From assembly GCA_035759665.1 (NCBI GenBank), contig DASTUM010000132.1, forward strand, positions 1 to 23,688: a stretch of 23,688 bases of DNA, given 5' to 3'. Origin of the DNA: Micavibrio_A sp035759665. GTDB lineage: Bacteria > Pseudomonadota > Alphaproteobacteria > Micavibrionales > Micavibrionaceae. The first letter of the stretch is position 1. Each line of letters begins with the position of its first letter. The notes below the pieces were generated by a model. The model saw only the letters and a list, made by a program, of their open reading frames with translations, did not search any database and was not told where the DNA came from. The translations under genes were made by a program, and so were the position numbers. Below, in pieces: positions 1 to 5,358 of the stretch.

Positions 1-363
1 CTTTTGCTTCACTGGCATGCGGGGGAGGATTGGCTTTGGGATTGCCTGTGCGACGCCGACCTCGCCAACAATTCGGCAAGCTGGCAATGGATCGCCGGGT
101 GCGGCGCGGATGCGGCGCCCTATTTCCGCATTTTCAATCCGGTGACGCAGGGGGAGAAATTCGATGCGGACGGGGCGTATGTCCGCCGTTACGTGCCGGA
201 ACTGGCGAAGCTGCCGGACAAATATCTGAACAAGCCGTGGGACGCGCCCGAGGATGTTTTAAACAAGGCGGGCGTAGAACTTGGCAAAACATATCCAAAG
301 CCCATCGTCGATCATGCCAAGGCGCGTGAGCGCGCGCTCACGGCGTTTGGAAAAACCAAATAG
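1..363 (+). CDS. Deoxyribodipyrimidine photolyase / cryptochrome family, C-terminal part (5' truncated by window edge)
   Basis: The reading frame is open from base 1, so only about the last 120 residues are visible. It contains the hallmark FAD-binding block of the photolyase/cryptochrome family: DADLANNSASWQW, then AGCGADAAPYFRIFNP, then a VTQGEKFD stretch and YVRRYVPEL. In this family the block forms the helical FAD pocket and the substrate cavity. Known members use blue light to split cyclobutane pyrimidine dimers, or act as photoreceptors. The N-terminal antenna-binding domain lies outside the window, so a class I CPD photolyase, a (6-4) photolyase and a cryptochrome cannot be separated rigorously. 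The NNSASWQW and GCGADA motifs favour an ordinary class I bacterial PhrB-like enzyme. The tail is short and basic (AFGKTK). A weak hairpin follows at 395-408. Confidence 0.93.
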   Translation, partial: LLLHWHAGEDWLWDCLCDADLANNSASWQWIAGCGADAAPYFRIFNPVTQGEKFDADGAYVRRYVPELAKLPDKYLNKPWDAPEDVLNKAGVELGKTYPKPIVDHAKARERALTAFGKTK

Positions 364-394
364 CCGAACAGCCCGCCGTTTTTGGAAGGCCCCG

Positions 395-414
395 CCGGAA
401 CTTTCCGGACTTTT
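395..414 (+). terminator. Weak candidate terminator after the photolyase gene
   Basis: CCGGAA (395-400) and TTCCGG (403-408) form a short hairpin, followed by ACTTTT. The stem is only five to six pairs and the T tract is short. It may be a weak intrinsic terminator or chance. Confidence 0.3.
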
Positions 415-427
415 GGTCGCTTACGCC

Positions 428-457
428 TTGCAAAGGCTTGGTACGGGGCGATAAAAT
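428..457 (+). promoter_or_regulatory. Candidate sigma-70 type promoter for the LD-carboxypeptidase gene
   Basis: TTGCAA (428-433) and TAAAAT (452-457) are separated by 18 bases, with the Shine-Dalgarno AAGGA shortly downstream (about 468-473). The expected start of transcription near 464 would leave a very short leader before the ATG at 479. Assigned by pattern only. Confidence 0.4.
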
Positions 458-478
458 GAAGTGTCATAAGGATATTCC

Positions 479-1375
479 ATGCCCCGCTACCGTCTTCCCC
501 CTCCCCTTCAGCCCGGCGATACGATCGGCGTCATGGCCCCGTCCTCGTATATCGACGCGGACGCCCTGGAGAACGGGGCGGATTTTTTGCGGGCGAAGGG
601 GTACAATATTCTAATCCATCCGCAATGCGGGGCCAGGCTGAACCAATCGGCGGGCACAGGCGAACAAAAACGCGATGCGCTCCATGACCTCGTCCGCAAT
701 CCGGAGGTGGAAGCCGTCTTTTTCGCGGCCGGCGGAAACCGCGCCCTGCATATTCTCGACCTGCTCGATTACAAGCTCATCAAGAAACACCCGAAAATCT
801 ATATGGGGTTTTCGGACAATACCGCCCTGCTCAACGTCATTACCGCGAAGACCGGGATAGTGACCTATCACGGCCCGACGGTGAAGCGATTCCCGAAAAA
901 CCCGCAGGCGGATTTCAATCTCTCGCTTCTATCAGGCAAGGAAAACTCTATCCCGATGATCGGCGCGCGAGTTCTGCGCGAAGGCAGCGCCAAGGGAATC
1001 CTGATCGGAGGCAATCTCAGCCTGTTCCGCTACCTGGTGGGATCCGGCGAGATTCCGAACCCGAAAGGCGCGATTTTATTTCTTGAAGACATCTCGGAGG
1101 AATACAGCCATATCGACCGCGATTTCTGTTATCTGCGCCGTTGCGGGCTCCTTGAGAAAATCGGCGGGCTCGTGCTCGGTCAGTTCAGCGACATGCGTGA
1201 CACCGGAACGCCGTTCGGATTTTCGTTTGAGGATATTATCGCCGAATACACCGCAGGATTGGATATTCCAATCCTGACGAACGCTCCGTTTGGGCATGGA
1301 GAAGATTTATATGCGCTTCCGATAGGCGCTAAGGCACAAATACACAAATCATCAGAAGGTATTTTACAGCTCTAA
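479..1375 (+). CDS. LD-carboxypeptidase (peptidase family S66, LdcA/MccF-like)
   Basis: The 298-residue length is typical of S66 serine peptidases. Known LdcA enzymes are cytoplasmic and remove the terminal D-alanine from murein tetrapeptides during wall recycling. MccF relatives instead cleave microcin C type compounds. Family landmarks are in order: PGDTIGVMAPSS near residues 12-23, AAGGNRA near 83-89 (matching the usual RGGYG region), the nucleophile elbow GFSDNTAL with Ser112, FLEDISEEYSHIDR with the presumed catalytic Glu203, and NAPFGHGED with the presumed catalytic His273. Ser-Glu-His order and spacing resemble the characterised Pseudomonas enzyme. The ATG has a good Shine-Dalgarno (AAGGA, 6 bases upstream). 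No signal peptide is seen, in line with a cytoplasmic recycling role. The gene converges with a small minus-strand gene 7 bases away. Confidence 0.92.
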   Translation: MPRYRLPPPLQPGDTIGVMAPSSYIDADALENGADFLRAKGYNILIHPQCGARLNQSAGTGEQKRDALHDLVRNPEVEAVFFAAGGNRALHILDLLDYKLIKKHPKIYMGFSDNTALLNVITAKTGIVTYHGPTVKRFPKNPQADFNLSLLSGKENSIPMIGARVLREGSAKGILIGGNLSLFRYLVGSGEIPNPKGAILFLEDISEEYSHIDRDFCYLRRCGLLEKIGGLVLGQFSDMRDTGTPFGFSFEDIIAEYTAGLDIPILTNAPFGHGEDLYALPIGAKAQIHKSSEGILQL

Positions 1376-1382
1376 CAATGAT

Positions 1383-1793
1383 TTACTTGCAGATAAATTT
1401 GAAATTTTCCGTTCGCTCAGGCGATTTAGGTGCAAAGCAAGCCATGGTCTGCACTTCAGTTATTGCAGTCGCATTCCAAAGCCAACCAGCTTTTTCATTG
1501 TAAAGATTGCCCGAGACCATGACATGACCAGGCTCTACCTGCCTAATTTTACAATTACGCGAATTTTGTGAACTAAAAATATCTATGACATCACTTGCCA
1601 CCATTTTTACGCAAGCATAAGCATTGATGGGCTTGTTACATTTATTAACGTAATAAATCATACCGGGAGTCATTTTTGTGTCTGTTACAACGCATTCCTG
1701 TGCTTGAATTTCAGTTCTTTTATTTTGCAGGCCTTGGTAAACCAAAACACCTATTCCCAAACCTGCGGCAGCTTGTGCAAATTTCTTAAACAT
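1383..1793 (-). CDS. Small membrane-anchored or exported cysteine-rich protein, unknown function
   Basis: I do not recognise this 136-residue protein. It begins with a basic start (MFKKFAQ) and one hydrophobic segment at about residues 7-21, which reads as a signal anchor or uncleaved signal peptide. The rest would lie outside the cytoplasm and carries six cysteines at 34, 52, 61, 81, 119 and 135, an even number compatible with three disulfides. There is no lipobox. The Shine-Dalgarno AAGGGG lies about 7 bases before the ATG, supporting translation. The base composition is clearly more A+T-rich than the neighbours, with many AAA and ATT codons, which may point to horizontal acquisition or low expression. 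Confidence 0.7.
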   Translation of the reverse strand: MFKKFAQAAAGLGIGVLVYQGLQNKRTEIQAQECVVTDTKMTPGMIYYVNKCNKPINAYACVKMVASDVIDIFSSQNSRNCKIRQVEPGHVMVSGNLYNEKAGWLWNATAITEVQTMACFAPKSPERTENFKFICK

Positions 1794-1850
1794 ATTTTAC
1801 CCCTTTAAAAATTTCGGGCAAAATATCAGAATTACCATAAGATCGCAACG

Positions 1851-2066
1851 TTAATGTAGCGTCGGGTTCGTCTGAAACGGGCTCTTCGGCAGGGCTTTGC
1901 CGAACAGGGTGATTTCGAGGAGGATTTTCTTGTGCTCTTCGGGGATGTCGCGGGCGGATTTGAGCCTTTCATGCATCCGTCGGACGGAATCGGTGCGACC
2001 TTCATCCATCGCACGTTTCAGAATACTTCTGGCCAGATCGCGGTTTCTACCGTCCATACTTAACAT
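1851..2066 (-). CDS. Hypothetical small basic protein, 71 residues
   Basis: The frame encodes a helical-looking, strongly charged protein rich in Arg, Lys, Asp and Glu (SILKRAMDEGR, RRMHERLKSA). It has no membrane segment and no family I recognise. Codon use resembles the neighbouring genes, and the frame starts divergently from fdxA in an A+T-rich gap. The Shine-Dalgarno is weak for both possible starts (ATG at 2066 and ATG at 2057), so the start and the reality of the gene are uncertain. A charged cytoplasmic protein is all that can be inferred. Confidence 0.5.
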   Translation of the reverse strand: MLSMDGRNRDLARSILKRAMDEGRTDSVRRMHERLKSARDIPEEHKKILLEITLFGKALPKSPFQTNPTLH

Positions 2067-2114
2067 TTTATTGATTAATCATTAACAAATCAAAAACGAC
2101 AAGCTCCGAAACCC

Positions 2115-2143
2115 TTGTTTTCCGCCGCGCCCGCGATTATACG
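2115..2143 (+). promoter_or_regulatory. Candidate fdxA promoter placed for a leaderless transcript
   Basis: TTGTTT (2115-2120), a 17-base spacer and TATACG (2138-2143; TTATAC at 2137-2142 with a 16-base spacer is an alternative) lie directly before fdxA. Only 6-7 bases separate the -10 like element from the ATG at 2150, and no purine-rich Shine-Dalgarno is present. Confidence 0.4.
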
Positions 2144-2149
2144 AATGCC

Positions 2150-2488
2150 ATGACCTTCGTAGTGACCGACGTCTGCATCGCTTGTAAATACACCGATTGC
2201 GTGGAAGTCTGCCCCGTGGATTGCTTCTACGAGGGTGAAAACACGCTGGTCATCAACCCTGACGAATGCATCGATTGCGGGGTCTGCGAGCCGGAATGCC
2301 CGATCGAGGCCATTATCCCGGACAGCGACCCCCGCGCCGAAGCATTCCTGGAAATGAACCGCGAATACTCCATTAAATGGCCGGTCATCACCCGGAAAAA
2401 GCCGGCCCTGCCCGATGCCGAAGCCATGAAGGACAAGAAAAACAAGATGGAAGAAGACTTTAGCCCCAATCCTGGAAGCGGCGATTAA
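2150..2488 (+). CDS. fdxA: Seven-iron ferredoxin FdxA ([3Fe-4S][4Fe-4S])
   Basis: A 112-residue soluble electron carrier of the Azotobacter ferredoxin I type. Cysteines fall at the family positions: Cys9, Cys17 and Cys50 for the [3Fe-4S] cluster; Cys21, Cys40, Cys43 and Cys46 for the [4Fe-4S] cluster, within CVEVCPVDC and CIDCGVCEPECP. The C-terminal extension (WPVITRKKPALPDA onward) is typical of alphaproteobacterial FdxA. The redox partner cannot be told from sequence. The next gene on the same strand is carD, about 280 bases on, with its own predicted promoter. From memory, an fdxA-carD pairing, sometimes near a sigma-32 gene, is common in Alphaproteobacteria. The ATG has no Shine-Dalgarno and a -10 like element sits just before it. 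Confidence 0.95.
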   Translation: MTFVVTDVCIACKYTDCVEVCPVDCFYEGENTLVINPDECIDCGVCEPECPIEAIIPDSDPRAEAFLEMNREYSIKWPVITRKKPALPDAEAMKDKKNKMEEDFSPNPGSGD

Positions 2489-2551
2489 AGCCGGACGTTG
2501 AGGATTTCCCGTCTCCTCCTTATTATTTTCCGTATTCTTAAAATTTTAAAG

Positions 2552-2580
2552 TTGAAAATTAACGCATTTTTAAGTATATT
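2552..2580 (+). promoter_or_regulatory. Predicted sigma-70 promoter of carD
   Basis: TTGAAA (2552-2557), a 17-base spacer and TATATT (2575-2580) make a strong housekeeping promoter inside an A+T-rich stretch. The predicted start near 2587 gives carD an unusually long leader of about 180 bases. Confidence 0.6.
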
Positions 2581-2691
2581 GACCCTATTGGTTTAACGAT
2601 CTGCAGGAACTGCCCCGCCCGGGAGCCACGATGAATGGCCCCCTGATTTGGCCTAACTGCTTATAACTATAAAAAAATCGTTTCCCAGACA

Positions 2692-2742
2692 TGGACAAAA
2701 GGACGCTCAAACCCAAGGTTTGATACACGGAAGGTTTGTCCA
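2692..2742 (+). promoter_or_regulatory. Nested hairpin in the carD mRNA leader
   Basis: An outer stem of 8 pairs (TGGACAAA at 2692-2699 with TTTGTCCA at 2735-2742) encloses an inner stem of 7 pairs (TCAAACC at 2707-2713 with GGTTTGA at 2717-2723, loop CAA). There is no T tract after it, so it is not a standard terminator. It ends 17 bases before the carD Shine-Dalgarno. A role in leader stability or translational control is inference. Confidence 0.45.
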
Positions 2743-2770
2743 ATAAACATAAACAGAAAAGGTGCGAAAT

Positions 2771-3325
2771 ATGGCGAAATCGGTAGCTGACAACGACAAT
2801 TTCAACAAGGGCGACTATGTGGTCTACCCTGCCCACGGCGTGGGCCTTATCGAAGGTATCGAAACGGCCAAAATCGGCGGTATCGATGTGAAATTGTACG
2901 CCATCAGCTTTGAAAAAGATCGTATGCGCCTTAAAATCCCCGTTTTCAAGGCAAAGACGTCCGGCCTGCGCCGCCTTTGCACCTCGTCCCGCATGAAGGA
3001 CGCCCTTAAAACCCTGCAGGGCAAAGCCCGCATCCGCCGCACGATGTGGTCCCGCCGCGCGCAGGAATATGAAATGAAGATCAATTCCGGCGACCCGATC
3101 GCAATCGCAGAAGTGCTGCGCGACCTGAAACGTTCGAATGACGATTCCGAGCAGTCCTACTCCGAACGCCAGATCTACCAATCCGCTCTCGAGCGCCTCG
3201 CCCGCGAAGTCGCGGCTGTCGAGAAAATCGACGAGATGAAGGCGACCGCCAAGCTGGAAAAACTGATGGGTACGAACGCCGCCAAGCCGGTGATCCTCCC
3301 CGAAGGCGCCAAAAAAGCCGCTTAA
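2771..3325 (+). CDS. carD: CarD/CdnL family RNA polymerase-binding transcription regulator
   Basis: A 184-residue protein with the CarD/CdnL layout. An N-terminal RNA polymerase beta-interacting domain begins FNKGDYVVYPAHGVG (residues 11-25), and a helical C-terminal DNA-binding domain contains MWSRRAQEYE and later YSERQIYQSALERLAREVA. Family members bind the beta subunit and stabilise open promoter complexes, mostly at rRNA and growth genes. The ATG at 2771 is preferred over an upstream in-frame GTG at 2762, because AAGGTG at 2759-2764 is well placed as Shine-Dalgarno for the ATG and would overlap the GTG. The C-terminus is Ala/Lys-rich (KKAA). A strong promoter, a long folded leader and a strong terminator make carD a single-gene transcription unit. 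Confidence 0.95.
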   Translation: MAKSVADNDNFNKGDYVVYPAHGVGLIEGIETAKIGGIDVKLYAISFEKDRMRLKIPVFKAKTSGLRRLCTSSRMKDALKTLQGKARIRRTMWSRRAQEYEMKINSGDPIAIAEVLRDLKRSNDDSEQSYSERQIYQSALERLAREVAAVEKIDEMKATAKLEKLMGTNAAKPVILPEGAKKAA

Positions 3326-3362
3326 ACGACCAGGTTCAACGACGACATCAAACCTCCTTCAA

Positions 3363-3402
3363 GGGCTGGAAACCAGAACGGTTCCCGGCCCTTTTTCTTT
3401 TT
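3363..3402 (+). terminator. Strong intrinsic terminator after carD
   Basis: GGGCTGGAAACC (3363-3374) pairs with GGTTCCCGGCCC (3380-3391), with one G-U pair and one A-C mismatch around a 5-base loop. An eleven-base T-rich tract follows. A classical rho-independent terminator. Confidence 0.9.
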
Positions 3403-3403
3403 C

Positions 3404-3428
3404 CGAACCTTTATTTTCCCCGTACGTT
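3404..3428 (+). promoter_or_regulatory. Near-match to an EcfG-type stress promoter before the VOC gene
   Basis: CGAAC (3404-3408), 16 bases, CGTT (3425-3428) matches the alphaproteobacterial EcfG consensus GGAAC-N16/17-CGTT at 8 of 9 fixed bases. It is well placed, about 30 bases before the VOC start codon at 3459. Confidence 0.3.
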
Positions 3429-3458
3429 GGTCTGCATAGCGAAAGGAAAAGCCTCCCT

Positions 3459-3836
3459 ATGCTGAAAGACAATGCAACTGTAGCCAATCTGGCAGTACGC
3501 GACATCGCAGCGGCGCGGAAATTTTATGAAGATACGCTGGGTTTTGAGATTGCAGACCAGGAAGGTGAAGATGTTTGCGCCTATGAAAGCGGCAGCTCGC
3601 GTTTCCTGATTTATCAGTCAGACTATGCCGGAACCAACAAGGCAACGGCCATGACATGGGTTGTGGGAGACAATGTTGAAAAAGTTACAGAGGAACTAAA
3701 AGAAAAAGGCGTGAAATTTGAGCGTTACGACATGCCGGATTTGAAACGCAAAGGCGACATTTATATGAACGACCATATGCAGGTCGCATGGTTCAAGGAC
3801 CCAGATGGAAACATCCTGAATATTGTAAGCGGTTAA
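3459..3836 (+). CDS. VOC superfamily protein (glyoxalase / bleomycin-resistance / dioxygenase fold)
   Basis: A single 125-residue VOC module with the two beta-alpha-beta-beta-beta repeats visible. The first starts ATVANLAVRDIAAARKFYEDTLGFEI. The second contains TWVVGDNVEKVTEELKEKGV and ends at VAWFKDPDGNILNIV, the classic last strand with a metal-binding Glu usually near its end. Here that final position reads NILNIVSG, so the usual acidic ligand is absent or shifted and metal-dependent chemistry is not assured. Proteins of this size act as dimers and include glyoxalases, antibiotic-binding proteins and many with unknown ligands, so no substrate is proposed. The Shine-Dalgarno (AAAGGA) is slightly distant. 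A 54-residue ORF follows 17 bases downstream and is probably co-transcribed. Confidence 0.88.
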   Translation: MLKDNATVANLAVRDIAAARKFYEDTLGFEIADQEGEDVCAYESGSSRFLIYQSDYAGTNKATAMTWVVGDNVEKVTEELKEKGVKFERYDMPDLKRKGDIYMNDHMQVAWFKDPDGNILNIVSG

Positions 3837-3853
3837 ACTAGAGGAGGCGTGTG

Positions 3854-4018
3854 ATGGCCAATATCATCGATTTTTACGAAGCAAAAACGCGTCTGCGACC
3901 GCAACATCACAACGAGCGGCGTGGATTTCTAATTATCGAGCTACCCGAAAGCATGCTCGGCCAGATGGAATCCCGTTCCCAGACATGGAGGGCGCATCTC
4001 GATATCATTATCGATTGA
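3854..4018 (+). CDS. Small ORF of 54 residues with a strong ribosome binding site, unknown function
   Basis: This short frame starts at ATG 3854, preceded by GAGGAGG at 3841-3847 with ideal 6-base spacing, one of the best Shine-Dalgarno sequences in the window. It begins MANIIDFYEAKTRLRP and has a hydrophobic core FLIIELPESML and a C-terminus ending HLDIIID. It is amphipathic rather than membrane-spanning. It lies 17 bases after the VOC stop codon and is probably translated from the same mRNA. A long palindrome follows its stop codon. I recognise no family; the support is the ribosome binding site, the spacing and neighbour-like codon use. Confidence 0.6.
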   Translation: MANIIDFYEAKTRLRPQHHNERRGFLIIELPESMLGQMESRSQTWRAHLDIIID

Positions 4019-4031
4019 TGCCTACCCGGCA

Positions 4032-4057
4032 TATACATAGGGAAAACCCTGTGTATA
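4032..4057 (+). repeat. 26-base palindrome (stem-loop) after the 54-residue ORF
   Basis: TATACATAGGG (4032-4042) pairs with CCCTGTGTATA (4047-4057), 11 pairs with a single U-G pair and an AAAA loop. No T tract follows, so it is not a canonical terminator. The symmetry could equally be an operator for a dimeric regulator of the downstream gene. Confidence 0.55.
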
Positions 4058-4147
4058 AGTCGGTACATAAGCTGTTCCTAACCATTTCATAATTTCGCGA
4101 CTCTCCATAAGATTGTTTCACGACTTACGGAATTCTTCCGGCGTCGT

Positions 4148-5017
4148 ATGAAGCGTTCGCTTGTTCCGGTACGACTGATCAAAAGAGATAAAGCCGCCGT
4201 GTGCATGAATAAAATGGATATTCGCTTTACAGCCCTGGGCGCTCCGCGCCGGGTCTGGGCCGTGTCCGCCATTCATGGGGAACTGGAAAAGCTGTACGCC
4301 CTGCACGACGCCATATTGGAGAGAATGCAGGCCGGCGACAGGATTGTGTATTTGGGGAACTATACGGGTTACGGGGTCAAATCCCGCGAAACGGTAGATG
4401 AGATCCTGACCTTCCGCCGGCTTGCGCTTTCCCAGCCGGGTGTCATGCCATCCGACATCACCTATCTGCGCGGACGTCAGGAAGATATGTGGCAAAAGCT
4501 GCTGCAACTGCAATTCGCCAACAAGCCGGAACTTGCTTTTGCCGACATGCTGGCCAAGGGGCTGGCTGGCACGCTGGAGAGTTACGGGCTCGATGCACAC
4601 GATGGCATGCGCGCCTGCAAGGAAGGCGTACTGGCTCTGACGCGCTGGACGATGAAAATCCGCGAGGCAATTCGCCGCAATCCCGGCCATGATATTTTCC
4701 TCACCCAGCAAAAACGCGCCGCTTACACCACCGTGGACGGGCGGCATCCCTTGCTTTTCGTCCATGCAGGGATCGACCCGCTGCTGCCGCTCGACATGCA
4801 GAACGAGCGGCTGTGGGATGCGGGCGACGACTTCGCCGCTATCACGCAGGCGTACGCGCCGTTTGAAAAAGTCATACGTGGGTATGATCCCAAACATGAA
4901 GGTGTACGGCTGAACTGCGTCACCGCTTCGCTCGACGGCGGTTCCGGATTCGGCGGCGATCTGGTCGCCGCGCGGATGGACGGCGCCGGCAGAATGCTGG
5001 AATTGTTACAGGCTTAG
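4148..5017 (+). CDS. Metallophosphoesterase (PPP-like) homologue with degenerate active site, probable pseudoenzyme
   Basis: This protein of up to 289 residues follows the calcineurin-like/PPP phosphatase plan, but the metal-binding motifs are altered. The expected D-x-H-G reads SAIHG (40-44), so the Asp is Ala. The expected GDxxDRG reads GNYTGYG (70-76), so both Asp are lost. The expected GNHE reads GRQE (109-112), losing the Asn and the catalytic His. FVHAGIDP (204-211) is kept. The usual GH motif reads GYDP (245-248). A late SLDGGSGFGGDL block matches the IDTGxxxGGxL segment of the family. The frame is intact and codon use is normal, so this is a maintained protein rather than a decayed gene. 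A binding or regulatory role is inference. Numbering uses ATG 4148; ATG 4205 or 4214 fit the family N-terminus equally well, and none has a strong Shine-Dalgarno. It lies between carD and rpoH. Confidence 0.8.
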   Translation: MKRSLVPVRLIKRDKAAVCMNKMDIRFTALGAPRRVWAVSAIHGELEKLYALHDAILERMQAGDRIVYLGNYTGYGVKSRETVDEILTFRRLALSQPGVMPSDITYLRGRQEDMWQKLLQLQFANKPELAFADMLAKGLAGTLESYGLDAHDGMRACKEGVLALTRWTMKIREAIRRNPGHDIFLTQQKRAAYTTVDGRHPLLFVHAGIDPLLPLDMQNERLWDAGDDFAAITQAYAPFEKVIRGYDPKHEGVRLNCVTASLDGGSGFGGDLVAARMDGAGRMLELLQA

Positions 5018-5028
5018 GGTATAAAGAT

Positions 5029-5110
5029 TTAAAGTCTTGTGACGGCCAGCTTTACGCCAAGCGCGATGAGGAGCCCACCGCAAACCCTATCGATCCATTT
5101 CGAACATTTA
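5029..5110 (-). pseudogene. Remnant of a LysE/RhtB-family amino-acid exporter (C-terminal end only)
   Basis: On the minus strand one frame ends with KWIDRVCGGLLIALGVKLAV, then TRL and a stop at 5029-5031. This is a close match to the last transmembrane helix and end of LysE/RhtB exporters (W-[IL]-DR-x-x-G-x-LL-I-x-LG-x-[KR]-LA). Upstream of this segment the frame loses similarity, and neighbouring frames give only short hydrophobic pieces, so the gene appears truncated and frame-shifted. No start codon or full-length frame exists. The intergenic region 5111-5358 beyond it carries the regulatory DNA of rpoH. Confidence 0.55.
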
Positions 5111-5167
5111 TATGCGGATCCAGAATCTGGGTGATCATGCTTCCGACCGGCCGCCTAGGCCGAAGGC

Positions 5168-5192
5168 GGAACTTTTCAAGGCCAAAGCCGTT
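5168..5192 (+). promoter_or_regulatory. Perfect EcfG-type (general stress) promoter consensus upstream of rpoH
   Basis: GGAAC (5168-5172), 16 bases, CGTT (5189-5192) exactly matches the alphaproteobacterial EcfG consensus GGAAC-N16/17-CGTT. It points at rpoH, whose ATG is at 5359, giving a leader of roughly 160 bases. It sits next to the decayed LysE gene. Confidence 0.5.
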
Positions 5193-5358
5193 GGTAGAAT
5201 TGAAAAATTTGGTCGTCTGAAACATGCCTCCGACGCATGCCTGACAATCAGAAAATACCCCGATTTTGTCACATTTCCTGCACAATTTGGGTGTTGAATA
5301 TAAAACAGGACGGGATTGATACTTTTTTATGATACGTCCTAGAAAGGGAGCATATATC

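Noticed and set aside
397..421. GGAAC-N16-CGCT before the LD-carboxypeptidase as another EcfG site
   Set aside because: One mismatch in the -10 core, it overlaps the photolyase hairpin, and a sigma-70 type promoter fits the gene better.
5307..5340. AGGACG / CGTCCT inverted repeat just before the rpoH ribosome binding site, as a possible RNA thermometer
   Set aside because: Only six pairs with a 22-base loop, and it does not sequester the AAAGGGAG or the ATG.
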